A DNA stretch of 64,000 nt, taken from positions 1 to 64,000 of the forward strand of contig CANGEV010000008.1 in NCBI GenBank assembly GCA_947452995.1. Direction: 5' to 3'. Under the pieces are notes generated by a model, which had not been told where the DNA came from, did no database searches, and saw only the letters and a list, made by a program, of their open reading frames with translations. The DNA comes from Chitinophagales bacterium (GTDB taxonomy: Bacteria > Bacteroidota > Bacteroidia > Chitinophagales > CAIODY01). The stretch's first letter is position 1; every line of letters starts with the position of its first letter. The position numbers and the translations under genes were made by a program. Shown piece by piece: positions 15,031 to 22,300 of this stretch.

Positions 15031-15537
15031 TTAAAAAAGTTCTTTCAATTTAAACTTTGGTAAACCAAAAGGTAAAGCAACAATTGCAATAAACCATAAG
15101 ATTGGTCCGCCATAAGTACCCCAGTCACCCTTAATATGTCCTGGTGTTACCTGTAGAAACAAAAATGACAAATCGGCTAATCCTATAATGAAAAATCCTA
15201 TAAAATATGCTAGCCAAGGTTTGCTGTTTTTCCATAACATTACACCTAATAAAATACCTAGCATTCCATAACCAGCAACGTCTAAACAAAAATTCAAAAT
15301 AAAGTTTGCAGTTACTTTAAGTGTCATCGGGTCTGTGGCAAATTGGAATTTGTCAGCTGGCATTTTGTCTCCACCAAGTAATGCACTCCACAAACCTTTG
15401 TTTGGGTCAGTTATGTATTGACTAATACCTATGTAACCAACATAAATATGTAGAATACCCCAAATAACATATGCTATTGAACCAATTTTAATTGCATTGT
15501 TAAGTCTTTTTTGATTTTCAATTTTGCTATTGTCCAT
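15031..15537 (-). CDS. Four-helix membrane protein of unknown function
   Basis: 168 aa. A short polar N-terminus is followed by about four hydrophobic segments: IGSIAYVIWGILHIYVGYIGI, ILNFCLDVAGYGMLGILLGVML, AYFIGFFIIGLADLSFLFLQV and GPILWFIAIVALPFGLP. No family is recognised. It shares a cassette with the Crp-type regulator, 73 nt downstream of it and with no attC-like hairpin between, so the two are probably co-transcribed and the regulator may control it. Confidence 0.7.
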   Translation of the reverse strand: MDNSKIENQKRLNNAIKIGSIAYVIWGILHIYVGYIGISQYITDPNKGLWSALLGGDKMPADKFQFATDPMTLKVTANFILNFCLDVAGYGMLGILLGVMLWKNSKPWLAYFIGFFIIGLADLSFLFLQVTPGHIKGDWGTYGGPILWFIAIVALPFGLPKFKLKELF

Positions 15538-15610
15538 TTTTATTAAATTTTAATTAATGGTGCAAAATTACAACTGTAAAACTGAATACTTTTTTACCTA
15601 AGTTAAAAAA

Positions 15611-16174
15611 TCATTTCTTGGCTCTTATTCTGCTTAAAGTAACTTGTGAAATTCCTAAATAACTTGCGGTGTCTCCCAAACTTATCCTCTGCAATAAATG
15701 ATGGTTTTCATTTATAAACTCTTTATAAAGTTCTGATGCATCTGCGTCAAACATTTCTTTAATTCGCTTCAAATTCACAACGGCTGCCATTGTAAATAGT
15801 TTTCTCGAAAAGGTTTCAAATGTGTGATGTCTTCTACACAATTCGTCAAAATCAGCATAATCAATAGTGCTAGTTTCAGTGTCCTCTAAAGCAATTGTAA
15901 TGAATTGAGATGGTGTTTGATTAGCAAAACTGTCAAGAACCGTAAAGAAATTAGTCTCTGAAAAAAACCGTAGAATAAAAACTCTGTCTTTATGATGATA
16001 ATAATGCTTTACCAAACCTTTGTCAATAAAGAATAGATTTTTACAAATTTGTCCTTCTTTGTTTATTACTTGTCCTTTTCTAAAAGACTTTGATTTAAGT
16101 CTGGGCAAAAGGTCTTCTTCGGCTTCTTTTGAAAGCTGAGAAACTTTGTTCACATATTTTGTAAAATCTGACAT
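15611..16174 (-). CDS. Crp/Fnr-family transcriptional regulator
   Basis: 187 aa. The N-terminal cyclic-nucleotide-binding jelly roll is recognisable from LKSKSFRKGQVINKEGQICKNLFFIDKGLVKHYY; the phosphate-binding cassette of true cAMP binders is not obvious. A long dimer helix leads to a C-terminal helix-turn-helix, SLGDTASYLGISQVTLSRIRAKK, complete to the recognition helix. No Fe-S cysteines of the Fnr type are seen. Its effector is unknown. It and the downstream membrane-protein gene form a two-gene cassette between attC-like sites C and B. Confidence 0.88.
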   Translation of the reverse strand: MSDFTKYVNKVSQLSKEAEEDLLPRLKSKSFRKGQVINKEGQICKNLFFIDKGLVKHYYHHKDRVFILRFFSETNFFTVLDSFANQTPSQFITIALEDTETSTIDYADFDELCRRHHTFETFSRKLFTMAAVVNLKRIKEMFDADASELYKEFINENHHLLQRISLGDTASYLGISQVTLSRIRAKK

Positions 16175-16214
16175 CTCTTATTTGTCGTATGTTCTTAGTG
16201 TGTCGTTTGCTTAC

Positions 16215-16346
16215 GCCTAACGGTTTGCAGCTACAAGAAGTTGGCGATTTCGGAGACGAAAACTATCTGCCACCACTGAACTTGATACGAAGCACAAAGC
16301 TTCATTTAACCACTGAACCGCCAATTTCTTGTAGGTGCTGTTAGCG
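16215..16346 (-). other. attC-like site C
   Basis: Minus strand: CGCTAACAGCACCTACAAG, long spacer, then CTTGTAGCTGCAAACCGTTAGGC. The inner arms TACAAGAAATTGGCG and its partner differ at one base. The outer GTTAGGC is a perfect GTTRRRY core. It separates the nuclease cassette from the regulator cassette. It is the best-preserved of the sites. Confidence 0.75.
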
Positions 16347-16354
16347 GTTCGGTT

Positions 16355-17155
16355 TTATAATTTGTCTGTCAATTCTTGTATGAGTTGTTGTTTCAATTTC
16401 TTTTTAATTTCTGGTGCTTCCATTTGTAAATATTCAAGTCCGACAAATGAATTTCCTTGTTTTCTATTTTGTCGTGGCTCAATACTTTCAATGAGAATAG
16501 CCTCTAAAATGTCGCCCAAATTTTGAATTGTAAAGTCTTTGAATTTTACGTTTAAATTTAGCTTTGCATCCTCCGTTACTGGGTAAAAACCAAACCAACT
16601 AAACCTATCCCAACGACCTGCAAGTCTGTCTGTCGTGTGGTCTTTAAGTCTTTTGCCAAGTGGTTGCTCAATCGCTTGTCCAACGTAAACAGTTTCTCTG
16701 CTGTCGTGTAATAAATAAATTCCGATTTGGTCTTTAAAATTTACTTCTGTCGCACCGATTTGTTGAATGCCTAACAAGTCTGGCTGTGATTTCCAGTGAA
16801 CAAGATTTCTGTTCCAATAAATTCCGAAAGCATTTATTATTTTATGAGTGTCTTTCGTTACAATTTTATCGTTTACAATTTCAGGTTCACTTTCATCTGT
16901 GTCGTTGTCTTCTGTTTGATTTAAATACTTGCGTAAAATGTAATAGCCTTTATCTGTTTTCGCAAAGATTGATTTTTTTTTCTTCGTGTTAATGTCAGTT
17001 GTCAAGTTTGCACTTACTGTGTCTTGAGGTGTCGCACCAAGTGCTTTTCTGTAACCTCTTTCAGCAATAAGTTCGGCAATTTCTGTATAATGAAGTTGCT
17101 TTTTTTCTTCACTCAATACTTTTTCAATTGCTTCTTTCCATTTTAAATCTGCCAT
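16355..17155 (-). CDS. HARE-HTH plus GIY-YIG nuclease-domain protein
   Basis: 266 aa. Residues about 5-75 (WKEAIEKVLSEEKKQLHYTEIAELIAERGY...SIFAKTDKGYYILR) match the HARE-HTH winged-helix domain found in restriction systems, the RNA polymerase delta subunit and ASXL proteins. After an acidic linker the C-terminal half is a GIY-YIG endonuclease: QIGIYLLHD, VYVGQA, the catalytic Arg in LGKRLKDH and the metal Glu in DILEAILIESIEP, with the Asn of RQNRKQGN. The pairing suggests a nuclease that senses altered or foreign DNA (inference). It is the sole gene of its cassette, its stop 9 nt from attC-like site C. Confidence 0.8.
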   Translation of the reverse strand: MADLKWKEAIEKVLSEEKKQLHYTEIAELIAERGYRKALGATPQDTVSANLTTDINTKKKKSIFAKTDKGYYILRKYLNQTEDNDTDESEPEIVNDKIVTKDTHKIINAFGIYWNRNLVHWKSQPDLLGIQQIGATEVNFKDQIGIYLLHDSRETVYVGQAIEQPLGKRLKDHTTDRLAGRWDRFSWFGFYPVTEDAKLNLNVKFKDFTIQNLGDILEAILIESIEPRQNRKQGNSFVGLEYLQMEAPEIKKKLKQQLIQELTDKL

Positions 17156-17200
17156 ATTTTCTGTCTATTTATGTTGTTTATGTGTGGTCCTAAACTGACC

Positions 17201-17316
17201 GCTAACTCGCTTATATGCGCTATAAGCCTTCGCTTATATAGCAGAATATGCAAATAAGGCGAAGGAATATTGCGCATATTAAAAATACTCAAAATTTATA
17301 AATCATCAAAGGGAGA
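17201..17316 (-). repeat. Recombinase-tail/hairpin repeat R, copy 1
   Basis: Contains the last codons of the recombinase fragment and, at 17213-17279, a hairpin with arms ATATGCGC/GCGCATAT and CCTTCGC(C)TTAT, one bulged base, a 6-by-6 internal loop and a 16-nt apical loop. The minus-strand end reads GAGTTAGCGG, resembling an attC core. Copy 2 lies at 18040-18138. It may act as an attC-like or attI-like site. Confidence 0.65.
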
Positions 17317-17553
17317 TCGGATTTTTTGTAAGCTTTGCGTGCTCACATGTGTGTAAATCTCTGTCGTTCGTGATTTGGAATGTCCTAAAAGCTCCTGTAT
17401 ACACCTTAAATCAGTTCCACTTTCTAATAAATGCGTTGCATAACTGTGCCGCAACCAATGTAAACTTACAGGCTTATTGATTTTTGCCTTCGTAACGGTT
17501 TGCAAGCAGGCGAAGTTGCCTTGTGTTATCCCGCATGTGCGAGAGCAAGGCAA
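17296..17553 (-). pseudogene. Truncated tyrosine recombinase/integrase (C-terminal fragment)
   Basis: The 85-aa ORF is chimeric. Residues 1 to about 20 are attC-like site D read through. Recombinase sequence begins at about [20 protein letters not shown] and runs to the SPFDDL end typical of Bacteroidota integrases. Catalytic residues kept: His and Arg of HWLRH, the later His in LLGHSKS and the nucleophile Tyr in TEIYTHVS. The core-binding domain and the first catalytic Arg/Lys are gone, so it cannot be an active recombinase alone. The breakpoint falls exactly at a GTTACG, as if a cassette had inserted at a G-TT site inside the gene. Confidence 0.85.
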
Positions 17554-17578
17554 TATTGCTTACACGCTGCTAGCAGTA
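17486..17578 (-). other. attC-like site D
   Basis: Minus strand: AGCAGCGTGTAAGCAATATTGCC, short spacer, GGCAACTTCGCCTGCTTGCAAACCGTTACG. Arms nearly identical to site A. The first core is degraded (CTGCTAGC); the second ends in GCAAACCGTTA like sites B and C and runs straight into recombinase coding sequence. Confidence 0.65.
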
Positions 17579-17585
17579 TGTACAT

Positions 17586-18011
17586 TTAGGCATCTATGTT
17601 AAATTTTTCTATGTTAAATTCCAAGGTGTAATCTTCATTAAGATTCTCAGCATTTAGCAACTCTAATTTCAATGTTCGATAAAACTTTCTTTCCGGATTT
17701 ATACCCAAAGTGAATGTTTCGTTTTTTATTAATTTGTTCAATTGAAAAACCGGTTGAACTTGGTAAGGGTCAACCAGTAAATGTATAGGGAACTGATTTT
17801 TTCTTTCATCAATAAAGCATCCATTTTGGTTTTCAAAAACAATATATTTCAGCTCAGCGGTTAGTTTAACCTGTGATATGAAATTAGTCCATTCATTTTT
17901 AAAATCCTTTGACGATGTTACAGCTACACTATGGATCAGTAAATAGCTATCTGCAGAATTCAATTTGAATTCTATTTCAGGATTTTCTTTATGTAGTTTA
18001 ATTTGTTCCAA
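17586..18011 (-). CDS. Hypothetical cassette protein (141 aa)
   Basis: No family recognised. 141 aa, soluble, no signal peptide or membrane segment. Alternating hydrophobic and charged stretches (EIEFKLNSADSYLLIHSVAV, ELKYIVFENQNG, FPIHLLVDPYQVQPVFQL, TLKLELLNAENLNEDYTLEFNIEKF) suggest a mainly beta-strand protein. It sits between the deleted copy of hairpin R and attC-like site D, as a one-gene cassette, with an intact start and stop. Confidence 0.65.
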   Translation of the reverse strand: MEQIKLHKENPEIEFKLNSADSYLLIHSVAVTSSKDFKNEWTNFISQVKLTAELKYIVFENQNGCFIDERKNQFPIHLLVDPYQVQPVFQLNKLIKNETFTLGINPERKFYRTLKLELLNAENLNEDYTLEFNIEKFNIDA

Positions 18012-18039
18012 ACTGTTATCCTGTTTTTATTGTATTACT

Positions 18040-18138
18040 GCTAATTCGCTTATATAGCAGAATATGCAAATAAGGCGACGGAATAGTGCGCATATTAAAA
18101 ATACTCAAAATTTATAAATCATCAAAGGGGGAGCGAAT
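18040..18138 (-). repeat. Recombinase-tail/hairpin repeat R, copy 2 (23-bp deletion)
   Basis: Same as copy 1 with a few substitutions, except that 23 bases between two TCGCTTAT repeats are missing, which removes most of one hairpin arm. The pattern is a simple slip or recombination between those short repeats. Confidence 0.8.
18112..18138 (-). pseudogene. Second recombinase remnant, last eight codons
   Basis: The minus strand reads IRSPFDDL-stop, identical to the end of the first recombinase fragment, then diverges upstream. Only the tail inside repeat R is left. Confidence 0.75.
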
Positions 18139-18228
18139 AATGTAACAATGTATTTAGCAAGGTTGTTGCTGAGGAACGTTCCCTAAAATGGTAGATAGTA
18201 AGTTGCGAAATTTGAATTTCTCCAAACT

Positions 18229-18258
18229 TACGCTGCACGAATTAATTCGTGCAGCGTA
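18229..18258. repeat. 30-bp perfect palindrome, copy 2
   Basis: Identical to 12967-12996 and followed by the same AGTATAACG-A-run-GAATTTAGTAT tail, in the same orientation, 5262 bp away. Confidence 0.9.
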
Positions 18259-18361
18259 GTAGTATAACGTAAAAAAATCGAATTTAGTATCCTTGCACTT
18301 CGCAATAAGATAGGTAGATGTAAAGCTTAGCAAGCTGTCTGCAGCTCAGAACATATCTATT

Positions 18362-18994
18362 CTATTTCTCAGATATAGCAATATATCTTTTTAATTCAGT
18401 TTGTTTTTCTGCTTGTTTTATTAAAAAGTCGGCTACGTCCGCTCTATTCACACCTCCTATTTTAATTCCTTTGAATAATGTATTTTCAATACGATACCTC
18501 TCTGTCAATTCCTTGTCCAATAACCTTCCTGGCCGCACAACAGTCCAATTCATATCCGAATTAGTAATGATTTCTTCCATTTTGGTCTTATCAGCATAAA
18601 CATCTTTTAATAAGTAGTTTAAAAACAGTTTGACAATCCAAGAGACATAATTTTTACTCTCTCCTGCACCAAATCCTGTGACAAAAATAAATGGAACAAC
18701 TATTTTGTTCGCCTTATGTATTTCTACTATTAATTTCGCGAAATCTGAAAATAGAGTAGTGGGTTGCATATTCTTCCCAGTTCCTAGTGTTACAATTATC
18801 GCATCTGCGTTTTGAATAGCATTTAATAAGTTGGCTTTATTCGTAGCATCGCCTATTATTCTATTTAACGAACTTTTATTATCAATTTCTATTTCAGAAC
18901 GAGAAAGGGTCGTTATTGAATGATTTCTATCTAATCCTCTTTTAACCGTTTCTAATCCTATTCCTGCAGAGGCTCCTATGATGGTAATATTCAT
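18362..18994 (-). CDS. NAD(P)-binding atypical SDR (NmrA-like) oxidoreductase
   Basis: 210 aa. The Rossmann start MNITIIGASAGIGLETVKRGL carries a GxxxGxG nucleotide motif. DATNKANLLNAIQNADAIIVTLG and WTVVRPGRLLD are typical of the SDR_a5/NmrA-type group, which often lacks the classical YxxxK catalytic pair; none is clear here. Substrate unknown; some relatives are NAD(P)H sensors rather than enzymes. It lies outside the attC-like sites but inside the repeat-bounded island. Confidence 0.8.
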   Translation of the reverse strand: MNITIIGASAGIGLETVKRGLDRNHSITTLSRSEIEIDNKSSLNRIIGDATNKANLLNAIQNADAIIVTLGTGKNMQPTTLFSDFAKLIVEIHKANKIVVPFIFVTGFGAGESKNYVSWIVKLFLNYLLKDVYADKTKMEEIITNSDMNWTVVRPGRLLDKELTERYRIENTLFKGIKIGGVNRADVADFLIKQAEKQTELKRYIAISEK

Positions 18995-19266
18995 TTTTAG
19001 ATTTTATTTTATTTTGTTTTGTTGTTGAACTGAAAGCTAATATCCTGTATGCAAATTTTAGTATGCAATTAAATAATGAATAGTAGGAACTTAGTCGCTT
19101 ACATTAAAAGTACCTAAAATTCTTTCGTTTCAAGCAACAAACTGATTTTAGTTGGGGTCTGTTCTGTCATCTAGGATACTTTCTTTGTTTTAAGTATAAT
19201 GTTTCTAGAAATCGTTCAGTTTTAATTAAATCTTATATGTTGAATAATAAAATTAGTTTTATGACA
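18995..19266. other. AT-rich intergenic stretch upstream of the oxidoreductase
   Basis: About 270 bases with no ORF of note. It should hold the minus-strand promoter of the oxidoreductase gene. No clear TAnnTTTG match was found. Confidence 0.5.
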
Positions 19267-19298
19267 TAAAAAAGGCCCCGTTCAAAAACGGAGCCTTT
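19267..19298 (-). terminator. Terminator of the 2800-aa gene
   Basis: On the minus strand AAAGGCTCCGTT / AACGGGGCCTTT closes a short loop and is followed by a run of T. Identical to 13895-13925. Confidence 0.88.
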
Positions 19299-19319
19299 CA
19301 CAAAGTATAAGATTAAAAT

Positions 19320-22300
19320 TTATCGTAACAAGGTCACACTGCCTGTCTTGCTGAAGTTCTTACCATCCGTGCTATTACCTTTCCATACACGACCATCCAA
19401 GAACACAGCATCCACTTTCCATACATACACGTCTTGCGGCAATAACTCACCCTTGAACGTGCCATCCCAAGCCTCTGTAGGTGTGCCATGTTCATCTAAT
19501 GCAGTCGATTCAAATACTTTCTCTCCCCATGTAGAGAAGATCTGTAAATGGTAGGTTTTGATACCAATCCCTTTCGGACGGAAGATGCGTACTTCTTGGT
19601 TGCCGCCTGCATTCGGTGACAACGCATTCGGAACATACAAGCTACTTAGATAATTCGTCTCTACTACTTGATAAATTGTATCTGTACAGCCATTATCACG
19701 AATCGCTACCAACATCACACGGTACGGACCATAGCTTGGGAAACTATGACTTGTATTCGCCTCTGTCGTTACAACAGGCGCACTGCCATCGCCGAAGTTC
19801 CAAACATAACTGCTCGCATTCGTCGAATTATTCAAGAAATTGAAATCTACTTCCGGAGCCGGCGTATTCAAGGCATCTGCAGTGAAATCAGCCTTTGGCT
19901 TCGGTAATACCTGTATGTAGGCCTGCTTCGTTACACTATCTACACATACCTTATTAATCCCTTCAATGATCAAAGTAACACTGTATAATCCTGCCTTCTT
20001 GTAAGTATGCGCAGGACTCGGATCATTATACAAACTACTTCCATCCCCAAAGAACCAATGTGCATAAACACTGTTTCTTGAAGTGTCCTGGAACTGTACA
20101 TAATCGTTTTCACAAATAGGATTCGGGATGCCTACAAAGCCTGCTTTTGGCGTTGGATACAATACATATTTATGCGTTGCAATCGATGTACAGCCATAGG
20201 TATTCGAAGCGGTCAAACTGATATTGTAAGTGTTTGGAACCGTATACGTAAAACTCGGACTCGTATTAGTATTAGTATTGCCCGAACCATCGTTCCACAA
20301 AAATCCATTTGCACCCGTAGAAGTGTTCATGGCAAGGACTGTCGCCGGCGCAGTACAAGAGAAGGTGTCATTCAACAAGAACGCTGCCTGTGGCTTAGGA
20401 TATACATACACAGAGGTATAGGCCGTATCCTTACAACCACTTGGATTACCCGCAATGAAGGTCACATTGAAGGTTCCTCCTGTTTGGTAAACGTGATTAG
20501 GCGCGAAATTAGAAGATGAATTTCCATCGCCGAAGTCCCAGTTATTAAATGAAGAGAACGGTGTATTATTCACAAAGCTTACATTCAATGGCGCACAACC
20601 GATTAGCGGCGTAGCGCTGATATTTGCTATTGGAGAAGCAAGAATTGTAATGGTCTTTTTTGTTGAATCCGTACAACCATAAGCAATAGAGGTACCTACT
20701 AATGTTGCTGTGTAAGTTGTACCATTACTTGCATAAACGTGGTGAACAGGGTTGGTACTTCCATAACTACCGTCACCAAAGTTCCAGTAATAACTACTTA
20801 AGCCTGGATTCACAAACGAGAACGTGATGTCTTGTCCCACACAAACACTCGTTTGCGATGCAATAATACTTAACGAAGGACTAGGATTAACTGTGACAGG
20901 AACTGTTAATGGAGCTCCACTACAACCGTTTGCTACAGGGGTTATTGTATAATTCACTGAACCAGGGAATGTAGTAGTCGTGTTTAAAACCTGATTGATA
21001 ATCGATCCTGAGCCATTAGCAGCACCAACCGTATTGCTTTGAACAACCGTCCAGCTATATGATGTGTTTGGTAAATTAGAACTTAAGGTGATATAATCTG
21101 AATTACCCTTACAGATCGTTTGTGAACTAGGCGAAGCACTTACCACAGGAAGCGGACGAACGAATAGTGTTGCGTATTTAGGTGCACCAGGACAACCGTT
21201 TGCAGTAGGTGTGATTAAATAAGTCGCGCTATCTAATCCCAAACTTAATGCAGTGAGGGTTTGCGCAATGCTAGAGCCTGAACCTGAATTCGCGCCTCCG
21301 CAAGTCGCATTCGTTACAATCCAGCTATACGTCGTACCTGCAACACTACTAGATAAGGCAATATTGGTAGCGCTACCAGAACAGATGGTCTGAGTGCTAG
21401 GAGTCACGGTTAAAGCAGGAATAGGATATACAGTGATAGGAACGTTTAACGGAGCTCCGTTACAGCCATTCGCGGTTGGAGTCACAGTATAGGTTGTAAT
21501 TCCTGTTGCTGTTCCCGTTGTCGTAAGTGTTTGAATAATATTCAATCCATTACCATTGCTACCGCCACTAACTCCGTTATTGGCTGCAGTCCAAGCAAAA
21601 GTAGTTCCGCTTACATTTGAATTTAATGCAATATTAGTCGTTCCTCCAGAACAGAAAGATTGATTTGGCGGAGTCGCACTTACTACCGGAACAGGGTTCA
21701 CATTCACTGTAACTTGAATCGAACTGCCGGCACATAATCCTACACTTGGTACGATAGTATAAGTTACATAACCAGGTTGCGTTCCCGTTGTATTCAGTGT
21801 TTGCGCAATTAATGAGCCAGTACCATTGGCAGCGCCTGCTACCAAACTAGGCGTAACAGTCCAGTTGAAAGCTGTTCCAACTACATTCGAACTTAATGAA
21901 ATATTTGTTGCCGAACCACTACACAATGTTTGTGCGGTTGGTGTCGCGGTTACTGTTGGATAAGGGTTAACTATCACTGTAACAGTAATAGGTAAACCAC
22001 TACAACCATTCGCGGTTGGTGTAATGGTATATGTTATGTTTCCAGGTGCAAGTCCCGTTGTAGTCAATGTTTGTGCAATAACAGCACCTGTTCCTGCACT
22101 CGCACCACTGACACCAGTTTGTGAAACCGTCCATGCAAAGCTTGTTCCAACCACCGTACTCGTTAACGCAATATTCGTACTCGCACCAGTACATAAGGTC
22201 TGTGTATTCGGCGTAGCCGTAACTACTGGAACCGGATTGATAGTAATATTCACAGGAATACTACTTCCCAAACAACCATTTAAATTTGGAGTGACTGTAT

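Larger units (their letters stand above)
18012..18361. other. Gene-free stretch with recombinase scar and palindrome
   Basis: No gene seen. It contains repeat R copy 2 with the recombinase tail remnant and the second 30-bp palindrome with its AGTATAACG tail. The remaining roughly 100 bases before the oxidoreductase stop show no attC-like hairpin. Confidence 0.6.

Noticed and set aside
18144-18361. Further recombinase sequence upstream of the second tail remnant
   Set aside because: Translation of the minus strand above 18138 shows no recombinase motifs; similarity stops at IRSPFDDL.
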